Source: Endomicrobium sp. (GTDB lineage Bacteria; Elusimicrobiota; Endomicrobiia; Endomicrobiales; Endomicrobiaceae). Taken from it: 61,430 bases of DNA. Positions 52,389-61,430 of this stretch are shown here, piece by piece. The stretch lies in assembly GCA_031273925.1 (NCBI GenBank), contig JAISQW010000002.1, positions 1 through 61,430 of the forward strand. The letters run 5' to 3'. A model generated the notes under the pieces. That model saw nothing but the letters and a program-made list of their open reading frames with translations. It searched no databases and had not been told where the DNA came from. Both the position numbers and the translations under genes were made by a program. Numbering within the stretch: position 1 is the first letter of the stretch; each line of letters starts with the position of its first letter.

Positions 52389-52913
52389 TTATATTTTAAT
52401 TTTTTTCCTTTTTTTGCAAAAAAAAGTACGTAATAAAATTGAACACTTTTCACTCAAGCATTTAAAATTTCCACCAAACACTTCTATTTGGTGATTAAGT
52501 TTTTTATTATTTGCAATTTTAAATGCACTTTCACAAGCACCATATTTTATATTTAATGCTCCAAAAAAAATATTTTTTATCCTTGAATTCACTAACGCAC
52601 CAACACACATTATACATGGTTCGATTGTAACATATATGCTACAATTGTTCAAACGATAATTTTGCATTTTTTTTGTGGCTTTACGCAAAGCCACAATTTC
52701 AGCGTGAGCAGTAGGATCCAATAACTTTATACATTGATTGAATCCCTTTGCTACTATTATATCATTTTTTACTATTACTGCCCCTATGGGAACTTCATCA
52801 CATTCTTGAGCTTTACGAGCCTCTTCTAATGCCTGTATCATAAAGTAAGGATTATATTTGATTTGATCTTTTTGACTGATTTGTTTATTAGTCACTTTAT
52901 CTATATAGTACAT
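52389..52913 (-). CDS. tadA: tRNA-specific adenosine deaminase
   Basis: A 174-residue zinc deaminase that converts A34 to inosine in tRNA-Arg(ACG). MIQALEEARKAQECDEVPIG, the catalytic PTAHAEIVALRKA and the zinc site IEPCIMCVGALVNSRI are canonical, followed by FGALNIKYGACES. The N-terminus is about 10-15 residues longer than usual. A later start at M25 (52841) would be too short by comparison with E. coli. A 10-bp perfect inverted repeat (52673-52696) lies within the gene. It is located next to tmRNA. Confidence 0.93.
   Translation of the reverse strand: MYYIDKVTNKQISQKDQIKYNPYFMIQALEEARKAQECDEVPIGAVIVKNDIIVAKGFNQCIKLLDPTAHAEIVALRKATKKMQNYRLNNCSIYVTIEPCIMCVGALVNSRIKNIFFGALNIKYGACESAFKIANNKKLNHQIEVFGGNFKCLSEKCSILLRTFFCKKRKKIKI
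52673..52696. repeat. Perfect inverted repeat inside tadA
   Basis: TTGTGGCTTT (52673-52682), spacer ACGC, AAAGCCACAA (52687-52696). It overlaps the codons for the conserved EIVALRKAT region. Confidence 0.92.
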
Positions 52914-53165
52914 TTTTTTTTGTTTTTATATCCAAATTAAGTTTTTTAGTATTTAAAAATGTTATATGTTACATATTGTACACTATATTTTTTATCAAAA
53001 TCTTAGTTTTAATTTTACAAAATAAAAATTAATAAAGATGAAAATTTAAAAAAACTATGTTTTGCATAAAATATGGTACAATAATGCGGTATTTATGTAA
53101 ATAATTTTTTTTATCAAATTTAGAAATCTTTAAATAATATGTAAAACAGATGATTTAAATTATAT

Positions 53166-54524
53166 ATGTTAAAATTAAAAAAACGAAAGAATATGAATAT
53201 AGCTAACTTAAGAGCTTCTCAATTAGTATCAAATATTTCTAAAAAATTACATTCTTTTTACAGTGGAAAAATTGAAATAGTACCAAAATGTAAAATTAAG
53301 GATTTTAGAGATTTTGCGTTTTGGTATACACCAGGTGTTGCAGAAGTTTGTTTAGATATTTATAAGAATCCAAAATTAGTATATGAATACACCAATAAAT
53401 GGAACAGTGTGCTTATAGTAAGTGATGGAACAAGAGTTTTAGGACTTGGTGATATTGGAGCAGAGGCTAGTATACCAGTTATGGAAGGAAAGGCTTTACT
53501 TTATAAATATCTTGGAGGAATTGATGCATATCCAATATGTCTTGATACAAAAGAAGAATCAAAGATAGTACAAACTATAAAGATTTTACAGCCTTCTTTT
53601 GGAGGAATAAATTTAGAAGATATAGAACATCCTAAATGTTTTTCTTTACTGAATACTCTAAAAAAAGAGTGTCATATACCAGTATGGCATGATGATCAAC
53701 AGGGTACCGCTATTGTGATACTTGCTGGATTAATAAATTCTTTAAAAATTGTAGGAAAAAAAGTTTCTAAAATTAAAATTGCAATGATAGGTGCAGGAGC
53801 TGCAAATGTATGTGTGTGTAAATTTTTAGCTATTTATGGTGTTAATTTAGATAATATAATTATGGTGGATATTAATGGTATTTTACATAAAGAGCGTTTT
53901 GATTTAAAATTATGTTTTGAACAATGGTCATTAGCTTTACGTACAAATATAAAAAATATACATGGTGGAATTAAAGAAGCTATTGAAAATGCTGATGTTG
54001 TTATTTCTTTGTCTACTCCAGGCCCAAATATAATTAAAAAAGAGTGGATAAAAACTATGGCAAAAAATCCAATTATTTTTGCATGTGCAAATCCAATACC
54101 TGAAATATGGCCTTGGGAAGCAATAGAAGCAGGAGCATTTATAGTTGCCACTGGAAGAAGTGACTTTAAAAATCAAATAAATAATTGTCTTGGTTTTCCA
54201 GGTATTTTTCGTGGTATATTGGATGTAAGAGCTATCACCATTACAGATAGTATATGTATAGCAGCTGCAATAGAACTTGCGTCTTGCATCGATGATAATA
54301 AAATATGCCCTAATAAAATTCTTCCTACTATAAATGACTGGAAGATTTTTCCTAGAATAGCTGCAACTGTAGGAATAAAGGCCATAAAAGAAAAAGTAGC
54401 AGATAGAAATTTATGCTATAATGAAATTTATAATAATGCAAAAGCCATAATAAAAAGAAGTAGATTAATAACAAAAACAATGATGAGAAAAAAATATATA
54501 AAAAATGCGAAAAATAAAATGTAA
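53166..54524 (+). CDS. Malic enzyme (malate dehydrogenase, oxaloacetate-decarboxylating)
   Basis: A 452-residue (or 443 from ATG 53193) malic enzyme of the short bacterial type. FAFWYTPGVAEVC, SDGTRVLGLGDIGAEASIPV, VMEGKALLYKYLGGIDAYP, VWHDDQQGTAIVILAG and the nucleotide site IAMIGAGAANVCVCKF are in family order. It converts malate to pyruvate and CO2 with NAD(P)+. Neither start has a strong ribosome binding site. It overlaps the fumarase alpha gene by 20 bp, so malate to pyruvate and malate to fumarate conversions are encoded together. Confidence 0.93.
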   Translation: MLKLKKRKNMNIANLRASQLVSNISKKLHSFYSGKIEIVPKCKIKDFRDFAFWYTPGVAEVCLDIYKNPKLVYEYTNKWNSVLIVSDGTRVLGLGDIGAEASIPVMEGKALLYKYLGGIDAYPICLDTKEESKIVQTIKILQPSFGGINLEDIEHPKCFSLLNTLKKECHIPVWHDDQQGTAIVILAGLINSLKIVGKKVSKIKIAMIGAGAANVCVCKFLAIYGVNLDNIIMVDINGILHKERFDLKLCFEQWSLALRTNIKNIHGGIKEAIENADVVISLSTPGPNIIKKEWIKTMAKNPIIFACANPIPEIWPWEAIEAGAFIVATGRSDFKNQINNCLGFPGIFRGILDVRAITITDSICIAAAIELASCIDDNKICPNKILPTINDWKIFPRIAATVGIKAIKEKVADRNLCYNEIYNNAKAIIKRSRLITKTMMRKKYIKNAKNKM

Positions 54525-55344
54525 AACTATCATTAATGCCGTAAAATATTTATGTGCAAAGTCTAACTTTGAATTACCTGAAGATGTTTTGAAATCTTTG
54601 ATTCAATCTATTAATTTAGAAACAGGCGTTGGAAGAGATATACTAAAAGAGATTATTGCGAATGCAAAAATAGCAAAAAAGTTACAATATCCTTTATGTC
54701 AAGATACTGGTGTTGCAAATTTTTTTGTTAAATTAGGGAATGATGTATGTATTGAACAAAAAAGTATATATTACGCTATAAATAAAGGAGTATCTTTAGG
54801 TTATATAAGTAATTATTTACGTAAATCTATAGTATCTGATCCAATTAAAAGAACAAATACAAAAAACAATACTCCAGCTAATATTTATATCGATATAGTT
54901 TCAGGTAATAAAATAGAAATTGTTTTTTTTCCAAAAGGTGGAGGAAGTGAAAATGCAAGTGAATTGAAAATGCTTACTCCATCTGTTGGTTGGAAAGGTA
55001 TTAAAGAATTTATTTTAGATGTTATAAATAATAAAGCTGAAAATGCTTGTCCTCCGTTGATTATCGGAATAGGTATCGGTGGTGATTTTGCTTCTGTCGG
55101 ATTGTTGTCTAAAAAAGCTTTACTTCGTGAAATAGGGAGTGTAAATCCAAATAAAAAATATTTTGATAGAGAACAGGAATTATTAAATGACATCAATAAA
55201 TTAGGTATAGGACCTATGGGTATTGGTGGAAAAGTTACCGCATTGGCTGTATTTATAGAATCAAAGCCAACACATATATCCTCTCTTCCTGTAGCTGTCA
55301 ATATTCAGTGTCATTCGCATAGGAAGAAAATGATTATAATATGA
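54505..55344 (+). CDS. Fumarate hydratase class I, alpha (N-terminal) subunit
   Basis: A 279-residue subunit of the two-gene, oxygen-sensitive [4Fe-4S] fumarase. The three cluster cysteines are visible in PLCQDTGVANFF, ENACPPLIIGIGIGG and NIQCHSHRK. FPKGGGSENASELKMLTP is also canonical. It interconverts fumarate and malate, which in an anaerobe often serves the reductive direction. L-tartrate dehydratase (TtdA) is a close relative, but the malic enzyme context favours fumarase. Its last codon overlaps the beta subunit start (ATGA). Confidence 0.92.
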   Translation: MRKIKCKTIINAVKYLCAKSNFELPEDVLKSLIQSINLETGVGRDILKEIIANAKIAKKLQYPLCQDTGVANFFVKLGNDVCIEQKSIYYAINKGVSLGYISNYLRKSIVSDPIKRTNTKNNTPANIYIDIVSGNKIEIVFFPKGGGSENASELKMLTPSVGWKGIKEFILDVINNKAENACPPLIIGIGIGGDFASVGLLSKKALLREIGSVNPNKKYFDREQELLNDINKLGIGPMGIGGKVTALAVFIESKPTHISSLPVAVNIQCHSHRKKMIII

Positions 55345-55883
55345 AAATTAATTTACAGGATTTAATTTTAAATACTGAGATATTAAAATTTGGGCAAAAA
55401 ATTCTATTTAGTGGAATTGTATATACTATAAGAGATATAGCTCATAGAAAAATTTTTGATACGTTAATAAGAGGTGATGAATTACCATTTGATTTTAGTA
55501 ATATTATGGCTATTTATTATTGTGGACCATCTCCAACAAAACCTGGTAATGTGGTAGGTGCATGTGGTCCAACAACATCTTCTAGAGTAGATGTTTTTAC
55601 TCCAACAATTTTGGATAAAGGTGTTAAAGTTCTTATTGGAAAAGGTAATAGATCTGATTATGTTTTAGAATCAATAAAAAGGAATAAGGCTATTTATTTT
55701 ATTGCTACTGGTGGTACTGCAGCTATTATTTCAAAAACTGTAAAAAGAGTTGAATTTGTAGCTTTTAATGATTTGGGCCCTGAAGCAATTTATAAATTCG
55801 AAATTAAAGATATGCCATTAATTACTGCAATAGATAGTTTTGGTAATAATATTTTTAAAATTCGCAGGAATAATGCAAAATAA
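55341..55883 (+). CDS. Fumarate hydratase class I, beta (C-terminal) subunit
   Basis: A 180-residue partner of the preceding subunit. FSGIVYTIRDIAHRK, YYCGPSPTKPGNVVGACGPT, TSSRVDVFTPTILDKGVKV and the GKGNRSDYV region are typical. It is translationally coupled to the alpha gene and ends 73 bp before bamA. Confidence 0.93.
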   Translation: MKINLQDLILNTEILKFGQKILFSGIVYTIRDIAHRKIFDTLIRGDELPFDFSNIMAIYYCGPSPTKPGNVVGACGPTTSSRVDVFTPTILDKGVKVLIGKGNRSDYVLESIKRNKAIYFIATGGTAAIISKTVKRVEFVAFNDLGPEAIYKFEIKDMPLITAIDSFGNNIFKIRRNNAK

Positions 55884-55956
55884 ATCTTTAATAATATTTT
55901 TAACGTTTATCAAATTGTTGAATTATACATTCATTAATTGATATTTTGGAGATCTA

Positions 55957-58230
55957 ATGAAAATACGTTTGTTTTTTGTGTTATGTGTTGCATTTTTGTC
56001 AGTACGTTTTGCGTTTGCAAAAATTGATAATAATTTAATTACAAATGTTGTAATTAATGGTCTTTATAATGTGAAATCTAAAAAAATTATAGAGTCTATA
56101 AAATTAAAAAAAAATAAAATTTATTTGCCTGATATAGCTAAAGCTGATATCAAGTCAATATTGAAACTTGGATATTTCGAAGATGTTAAAGTTTGTTATG
56201 ATAAAGATAATAAAACTATAATGTTTAGTGTTAAGGAAAAACCTTATATAAGTCAAATTTTTTTTCATGGAAATTCTAAATTTTCAACAAATAAATTAAA
56301 AAAATTAAATATATTAAAGGAAGGAAGTTATTTTGATGTTTTAAAATTAGAAGCATCAAAAACAAATATATTAAATTTATACAAGAAGAAAGGTTATTTT
56401 GATTGTCAAATTGAAGTTAATATGCAAATTGATATAAACACTAACAAGATGATTGTAACTTTTTTCGTAACAGAAAAAAGTAAAATTATTGTTGATAAGA
56501 TCAAATTTACAGGTGTAATTTATTTTACAGAAAAAAAAATTGTAAATCTTATGAAAACAAAAATAGGTAAAACTTTTCAAGAAAAAGTTTTAAAAACTGA
56601 TATTACACTTATAGAAAAATTTTATAAAAATAATGGTTTTATAGATTATCAGTTTATTAATTCGACTATTATTTATGATAAATCTCTAACCAAAGTATCT
56701 TTAACATTAAATATTAATGAAGGAATTAAATATAAAATAGGTGATGTGAGTTTTACTGGAAATTCAGCTATAGATGATAATAAATTTGAAAAAAAAATAA
56801 AATTTAAAAAAAATCAAATTTTTAGTGAATACAAAATAACTGAAACAATACAAGATATTTATGATGCGTATTTCAATAAAGGATATCTTAATACAATTAT
56901 TAATTATAATTTTAAAAAAAACGATTCTTCTGAATTTATTGATGTAAATTTATCAGTAGATGAAAAATATATTGTTTATGTAGGGAATGTATTTGTTAAT
57001 GGGCTTGTTTCTACTAAGGATAAAGTTATAAAAAGGGAAATACTTTTAAAACCATCTGATGTGTTAATATTTAATAAAATTCATAAAAGTATAGATAAAA
57101 TCTATAATTTAGGTTTCATTGAAAAAATAGATTATAACCTAATACCATCTAAAAACTTATTAAATGTTTTAGATATATCTTTTCATATTGTTGAATCCAG
57201 AGCAGGAACAATTAGTGGTGGAATTGGTTATTCCACTATAGACAAATTTATTAGTTTAATACAACTCCAACATGTTAATTTATTTGGATTAGGACAAAAA
57301 TTGAATCTAGAAATTCATAAATCAAAAACTCAAAAAAAATATTCTATTGACTGGATTAACCAGTATATTTTTGATAAAAATATTAGTTTAAATTTAAAAA
57401 TATTTAATTTTAATATAAACAAAGATTATGCTTCCGTTCTCAATGCATATACAGAAAGTAGGAAAGGTATTACTGCAAAAATAGGCCCAAAAATAAACGA
57501 TAATATTAGTGTATTATTTGGATATAGTTTTGAATATACTCAATTATATAATCTAAAATCTGAAATAGAGAATAAAATTGATGTAACATCTGTTACAGAT
57601 TTATCAAAAAATAAAATATCAAGTTTTTTTATTCAATATATATATGATTCGAGAAATTATATTTTAGACCCTTCAAAAGGGTCTAATCATATTGCTAATT
57701 TACAATTAGCGAGTACTGTTTTGGGAGGAGATACAAATTTTTATAGAGCAACAGTTAAATCAATTTCTTTTTTTCCAATTTTTTTAAAAGTTGTGTTAAG
57801 TCTTAATACAGAGTTTGGTATAATTACAGCTTATGGAACTAAGTCAGAAATTCCTATATACGAGAAATTTTATATTGGTAGTGTAGATACTGTTAGAGGG
57901 TATAAATATGGTACAGAAATTGGATCAACTAATGGTAATAAAGTTATGGCAATAGCAAATGTTGAATGTAAATTTCCAATATTTATTGAAAAAGGTAGAT
58001 CTGTTTTTCAAGGTATCATATTTTATGATATTGGAGGAGGATGGAATAGTTTTAAGCATATAAATTTAAAGTTAGGTAATGAGAAAAAGAAATTACATTC
58101 AAGTATAGGTGTGGGTATCAAAATTTTGACTCCAATATTACCAGTTAGATTTGATTGGGGATTTGGCTTTAATCACAAAAAGGGCTCAAAATTACATCAA
58201 TTTTATTTTACTTTTGGAAATACTTTTTAA
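55957..58230 (+). CDS. bamA: Outer membrane protein assembly factor BamA
   Basis: A 757-residue Omp85 protein. It has a signal peptide (about residues 1-21, ending FAFA), five POTRA-like repeats up to about residue 410 (for example IFFHGNSKFSTNKLKKL, DVSFTGNSAIDDNKF, VFVNGLVSTKDKVIKREIL) and a 16-strand-type barrel with the conserved VRGYKYG loop and a C-terminal FGNTF ending in Phe. It inserts beta-barrel proteins such as the porin in this window. GGAG precedes the start. A 10-bp G+C rich inverted repeat lies at 57664-57686. Its position before lpxD is common in Gram-negatives. Confidence 0.95.
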   Translation: MKIRLFFVLCVAFLSVRFAFAKIDNNLITNVVINGLYNVKSKKIIESIKLKKNKIYLPDIAKADIKSILKLGYFEDVKVCYDKDNKTIMFSVKEKPYISQIFFHGNSKFSTNKLKKLNILKEGSYFDVLKLEASKTNILNLYKKKGYFDCQIEVNMQIDINTNKMIVTFFVTEKSKIIVDKIKFTGVIYFTEKKIVNLMKTKIGKTFQEKVLKTDITLIEKFYKNNGFIDYQFINSTIIYDKSLTKVSLTLNINEGIKYKIGDVSFTGNSAIDDNKFEKKIKFKKNQIFSEYKITETIQDIYDAYFNKGYLNTIINYNFKKNDSSEFIDVNLSVDEKYIVYVGNVFVNGLVSTKDKVIKREILLKPSDVLIFNKIHKSIDKIYNLGFIEKIDYNLIPSKNLLNVLDISFHIVESRAGTISGGIGYSTIDKFISLIQLQHVNLFGLGQKLNLEIHKSKTQKKYSIDWINQYIFDKNISLNLKIFNFNINKDYASVLNAYTESRKGITAKIGPKINDNISVLFGYSFEYTQLYNLKSEIENKIDVTSVTDLSKNKISSFFIQYIYDSRNYILDPSKGSNHIANLQLASTVLGGDTNFYRATVKSISFFPIFLKVVLSLNTEFGIITAYGTKSEIPIYEKFYIGSVDTVRGYKYGTEIGSTNGNKVMAIANVECKFPIFIEKGRSVFQGIIFYDIGGGWNSFKHINLKLGNEKKKLHSSIGVGIKILTPILPVRFDWGFGFNHKKGSKLHQFYFTFGNTF
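57664..57686. repeat. Perfect inverted repeat inside bamA
   Basis: TTAGACCCTT (57664-57673), spacer CAA, AAGGGTCTAA (57677-57686), in codons for the conserved LDPSKGS barrel motif. Confidence 0.93.
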
Positions 58231-58336
58231 AGGTTTGTCTTTTTTTCAAAACACAATTTGAAACACAAGAAGTATTTTTTTATATAATAAATGTGTTTAT
58301 AAATTATTTAATATAATAGAAGGAAAATAAATATAA

Positions 58337-59365
58337 ATGAGACTTACAACTTTAGAGCTTGCGAATATTGTTTCAGGTGAGCTTATTGGTGATAAAAATC
58401 TTGTTTTAACTGGTGTTAATGATCTTTTCTATGCAAAAAGCAACGAAATTTCTTTTTTAGAAAATTTAAAGTATTTTTCTGATGTTTTAAAGACAAATGC
58501 TGGTGTTATTTTTGTAGAAGTTGATTTAGATATTTCAAAATTTAAAAATAAAAATATAATAAAAGTAAAAAATCCTAAATATGCTTATAGTATTGTCTTA
58601 TCTATTATTGAAAAAGAAAGATTAAATTTAATTAATAATAGTAATATTATCATACATCCATCTGCTTCTATATCGCCAACTGTAAAAATAGGAAATAATG
58701 TATATATAGGTCAAAATGTTGTTGTTGAATTGAATTCTAGTATTGATGATAACACAAGAATTTTACCAAATGTTTATATAGGCAATAATGTAAAAATAGG
58801 TAAAAATTGTTGCATATACCCTAATGTTGTTATAAAAGAAAATACAATTATTGGTGACAGGGTAGTTATACATTCTGGTGTTGTAATTGGTAGTGATGGT
58901 TTTGGTTTTATAAATATAAATAAAAAAACGCACAAAATTCCACAAATAGGTAATGTGGAAATAGCTAATGATGTTGAAATAGGTTCAAATACTACAATTG
59001 ATAAAGCTACCGTAAATAGTACAAAAATAGGTGAAGGTACAAAAATAGACAATTTAGTGCAAATAGCCCATAATGTTCATATTGGTAAAAATTGTTTGAT
59101 AGTATCTCAAGTAGGAATATCTGGATCTACTCGTTTAGGTGATAATGTAATTGTTGGTGGTCAAACTGGAATAGTTGGACATTTAAAAATAGGTAATAAT
59201 GTAACTATATCAGGGCAATCTGGTATATCAAAAGATATCAAAGATAAAGAGAAAATTGGTGGTAATCCTATGTCGTCTCTTAGTAAAAGTATAAAAATAA
59301 GGGCATTAATAAGAAAGTTACCTGAAATGTATCAAATTTTAAAAAAATTAAAAAAATACTTATGA
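58337..59365 (+). CDS. lpxD: UDP-3-O-(3-hydroxyacyl)glucosamine N-acyltransferase
   Basis: A 342-residue lipid A enzyme. The N-terminal LpxD domain ([30 protein letters not shown]) is followed by many hexapeptide repeats ([25 protein letters not shown]) and the catalytic [20 protein letters not shown] with its histidine. GSDGFGF is also typical. It adds the amide-linked acyl chain from acyl-ACP. Its stop overlaps the lpxC-fabZ start by 4 bp (ATGA). Confidence 0.96.
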   Translation: MRLTTLELANIVSGELIGDKNLVLTGVNDLFYAKSNEISFLENLKYFSDVLKTNAGVIFVEVDLDISKFKNKNIIKVKNPKYAYSIVLSIIEKERLNLINNSNIIIHPSASISPTVKIGNNVYIGQNVVVELNSSIDDNTRILPNVYIGNNVKIGKNCCIYPNVVIKENTIIGDRVVIHSGVVIGSDGFGFININKKTHKIPQIGNVEIANDVEIGSNTTIDKATVNSTKIGEGTKIDNLVQIAHNVHIGKNCLIVSQVGISGSTRLGDNVIVGGQTGIVGHLKIGNNVTISGQSGISKDIKDKEKIGGNPMSSLSKSIKIRALIRKLPEMYQILKKLKKYL

Positions 59366-60732
59366 AAAAACAGATTACTATTTTAAAAGAAAATTCGATA
59401 GAGGGAACCGGTTTACATACAGGTAATAAAAGTAGATTGATTTTTAAACCAGCTCCGTATGCAGGATATGGCATTAAATTTATAAGAACAGATTTGAAAA
59501 GTAGACCAGAAATAGAAGCAATTTGTTTTAATGCAGTATCAGAATTAGCCATAAGAGGTACTGTTATTGAAAAATTTGGAGTTCGTATTTATACGATTGA
59601 ACATGTAATGTCCGCATGTTTTGGTCTTGGAATTGATAATTTAATCATAGAAATAAATAATAATGAACTTCCTATTTTAGATGGTAGTGCAAAAATTTTT
59701 ACTGAAACTCTTATAAAGAGTGGAATAAAAGAATTTAATATTTTAAAAGAATATTATATACTTCCCAATTCTGTGAATTTTAAACATGGTAAAACTAAGA
59801 TATCAGCATATCCTTCTGACCATCTTGAAATAGAATGTAGTATAGAATTTGGTCATCCGTTTTTAAAGTTTCAACAATTATCTATAAAGAATTTTGATAA
59901 AGATAATTATATAAATACTCTTGCTTCTGCAAGAACATTTTGTTTCGATTATGAAATAGAAAATCTTCAAAAAAAAGGATTAGCTTTAGGTGGTACAATT
60001 AATAATGCAATAATTATAGGAGTAAAAGGAATATTAAATAGCGATCCATTACGCTATAAAGATGAATTTGTAAGACATAAAATTTTGGATTTGATTGGGG
60101 ATTTGTATTTGGCTGGTAAATTTATAAAGGCTAAAATAGTTGCAAATAGACCTGGTCATAAAAATAATATAGAATTTGTCAAAAAATTTTTGAAAACAGC
60201 TATCGTTAAAAAAAATGAAATTTCAATTAAAACAATAAATAATAATAGAAAAATACAATTAGTTGAAACAGAAAAAATATTAAACTCTGAAGAAATTCTT
60301 AAATATGTACCTCATAGATATCCATTTTTAATGATAGATAAGATAAAAATAAATATTACCACACCTACAAAGGCTATAGGGTACAAGTGTATTAGTGGAA
60401 ATGAATATTTTTTTCAAGGTCATTTCCCAGGTATACCTATTATGCCTGGTGTTTTGATTATTGAAGCAATGGCACAAACTTCATGTGTTATGTTTCTTTC
60501 AAGACCAGAAATGAGAGGTAGACTCGCATATTTTATATCTATAAACAACGCGAAATTTCGTAGATTAGTAAAACCAGGAGATGTTCTTGAATTACATGTG
60601 GAAATAGTAAAGGATAGTATAACACGTGGTAAAATGAAAGGGAAAGCTTATGTTGATAACAAATTGACTGCTGAGGCTGAATTTACATTTATTATTGTAA
60701 AAAAACAAAAAGATAGTGACAATAATATATAA
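59362..60732 (+). CDS. Bifunctional LpxC deacetylase / FabZ dehydratase fusion
   Basis: A 456-residue fusion. Residues 1 to about 300 are LpxC, the zinc deacetylase that commits UDP-acyl-GlcNAc to lipid [25 protein letters not shown] (zinc His), PILDGSA and [14 protein letters not shown] (zinc His and Asp). Residues about 310-456 are FabZ, the 3-hydroxyacyl-ACP dehydratase: [14 protein letters not shown] and the catalytic [20 protein letters not shown]. The same fusion is known in Bacteroidetes and related groups and in Elusimicrobia. It couples use of hydroxyacyl-ACP for lipid A with fatty acid elongation. Confidence 0.96.
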   Translation: MKKQITILKENSIEGTGLHTGNKSRLIFKPAPYAGYGIKFIRTDLKSRPEIEAICFNAVSELAIRGTVIEKFGVRIYTIEHVMSACFGLGIDNLIIEINNNELPILDGSAKIFTETLIKSGIKEFNILKEYYILPNSVNFKHGKTKISAYPSDHLEIECSIEFGHPFLKFQQLSIKNFDKDNYINTLASARTFCFDYEIENLQKKGLALGGTINNAIIIGVKGILNSDPLRYKDEFVRHKILDLIGDLYLAGKFIKAKIVANRPGHKNNIEFVKKFLKTAIVKKNEISIKTINNNRKIQLVETEKILNSEEILKYVPHRYPFLMIDKIKINITTPTKAIGYKCISGNEYFFQGHFPGIPIMPGVLIIEAMAQTSCVMFLSRPEMRGRLAYFISINNAKFRRLVKPGDVLELHVEIVKDSITRGKMKGKAYVDNKLTAEAEFTFIIVKKQKDSDNNI

Positions 60733-60767
60733 AATATAGTAAAAATATAAATGAGGTATGTTATTCT

Positions 60768-61430
60768 ATGATACATAGTACTGCAGTGATTGATAAAAAT
60801 GCAATCATTGAAAATGATGTTGAAATAGGTCCGTATGTTATAATAGGACAGAAATCAATTGTGAAGAGTGGAACAAAAATACATGGACATTCAGTAATTG
60901 AATATGCTGAAATCGGCAATAACTGTGAAATTTTTAATTTTTGTTCAATAGGAAAAGCTCCACAAGATTTAAAATATAACAAAGAAAAAACAAAAATTAT
61001 AATTGGTGATGGTACGATAATAAGAGAATATGCTACTCTTAATAGAGGAACGGTTGCATTTGGCCAAACTGTTATTGGAAAAAATTGCTTAATTATGTGT
61101 TCTGCGCATATAGCTCATGATTGTATAATAGGCAACAATGTAATAGTAGGTTATTCAACAGGACTTGCTGGACATGTTGAAGTTGGTGATTTTGCAGTTT
61201 TAAGTTCGAGTGTTGGCATCCATCAATTTTGTAAAATAGGACAATCAGTTATGATAGGTGCAGGTTCAATGGTAAGTATGGATATAATACCTTATGTAAT
61301 AGCTCAAGGTGATAGAGCGTCATTAATTGGTTTAAATTTTATAGGTATGAGAAGACAAAAAATTTCTTCTTTAGAAATTAACAATGTTAAATATGCTTAT
61401 CGTATACTTTTTATGTCTAAACTTTTACTT
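60768..61430 (+). CDS. lpxA: UDP-N-acetylglucosamine acyltransferase (partial, C-terminus beyond the window)
   Basis: 221 residues are present before the window edge, and the frame remains open. It begins MIHSTAVIDKNAIIENDVEI with the left-handed beta-helix hexapeptide repeats (IGPYVIIG, IGNNCEI). The catalytic site is CSAHIAHDCIIGNNV and the acyl-chain region SSSVGIHQFCKIG. VIAQGDRASLIGLNFIGMRR is a clear LpxA signature. It is the first lipid A enzyme, adding 3-hydroxyacyl to UDP-GlcNAc. GAGG lies about 11 bases upstream. With lpxD and lpxC-fabZ it forms the lipid A operon. Confidence 0.95.
   Translation, partial: MIHSTAVIDKNAIIENDVEIGPYVIIGQKSIVKSGTKIHGHSVIEYAEIGNNCEIFNFCSIGKAPQDLKYNKEKTKIIIGDGTIIREYATLNRGTVAFGQTVIGKNCLIMCSAHIAHDCIIGNNVIVGYSTGLAGHVEVGDFAVLSSSVGIHQFCKIGQSVMIGAGSMVSMDIIPYVIAQGDRASLIGLNFIGMRRQKISSLEINNVKYAYRILFMSKLLL

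Overview
The window is very A+T rich (about a quarter G+C by eye) and gene dense, and it reads as a chromosomal segment of a Gram-negative bacterium with a reduced, host-associated lifestyle. It encodes lipid A and LPS core enzymes, BamA, SecDF-YajC, a hexose-phosphate antiporter (cut by the left edge), a pyrophosphate-dependent phosphofructokinase, a fused LpxC-FabZ enzyme and a two-subunit glycyl-tRNA synthetase. This combination best fits the Elusimicrobia, class Endomicrobia (intracellular symbionts of termite-gut flagellates). That placement is an inference from gene content, not a measured phylogeny. I see no phage, insertion sequence, plasmid gene or CRISPR array.

Layout. 1-4115: partial sugar-phosphate transporter, inositol-phosphatase family protein, DNA repair genes (nth, ogg), birA and a YbaB nucleoid protein. 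4656-12332: secretion and envelope genes (yajC, secD, secF, waaA, an acyltransferase/heptosyltransferase fusion) ending in pfp. 12408-17231: tRNA-Ala, rsmD, a Fe-S type PD-(D/E)XK nuclease and arginine genes argB-argD-argG. 17713-23501: ribBA, then an epimerase-family reductase, a serine palmitoyltransferase-like enzyme and a GNAT acyltransferase that together look like a bacterial ceramide pathway, then lpxL. 23537-27586: tRNAs (fMet, Cys, Val, Pro, Arg) interleaved with a small P-loop kinase, an Orn/Lys/Arg decarboxylase, a DksA-type regulator and mscS. 27638-40414: dCMP deaminase, glyQS, carA, an amino-acid permease, carB, purF, pyrG. 40459-52913: OprB-like porin, recA, metK, yggS, a DUF167 gene, ileS-lspA-lgt-rluD, rsmG, a SemiSWEET transporter, tRNA-Gln, tmRNA and tadA. 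53166-61430: malic enzyme and two-subunit fumarase, then bamA-lpxD-lpxC/fabZ-lpxA (lpxA cut by the right edge).

How it fits together. The cell appears to import sugar phosphates and probably free sugars and amino acids (OPA transporter, OprB-like porin, SemiSWEET, APC permease), to save ATP with PPi-dependent glycolysis, and to interconvert malate, pyruvate and fumarate, while keeping arginine, pyrimidine and purine synthesis and a full lipid A pathway. The most interesting points are the likely ceramide cassette, a tmRNA whose predicted tag lacks the usual LAA end, conserved catalytic or ligand residues lost in otherwise intact enzymes (the DHBP synthase half of RibBA, RsmD, Nth), an acyltransferase-GT9 fusion, and unusually long perfect inverted repeats, several of them inside coding sequence.
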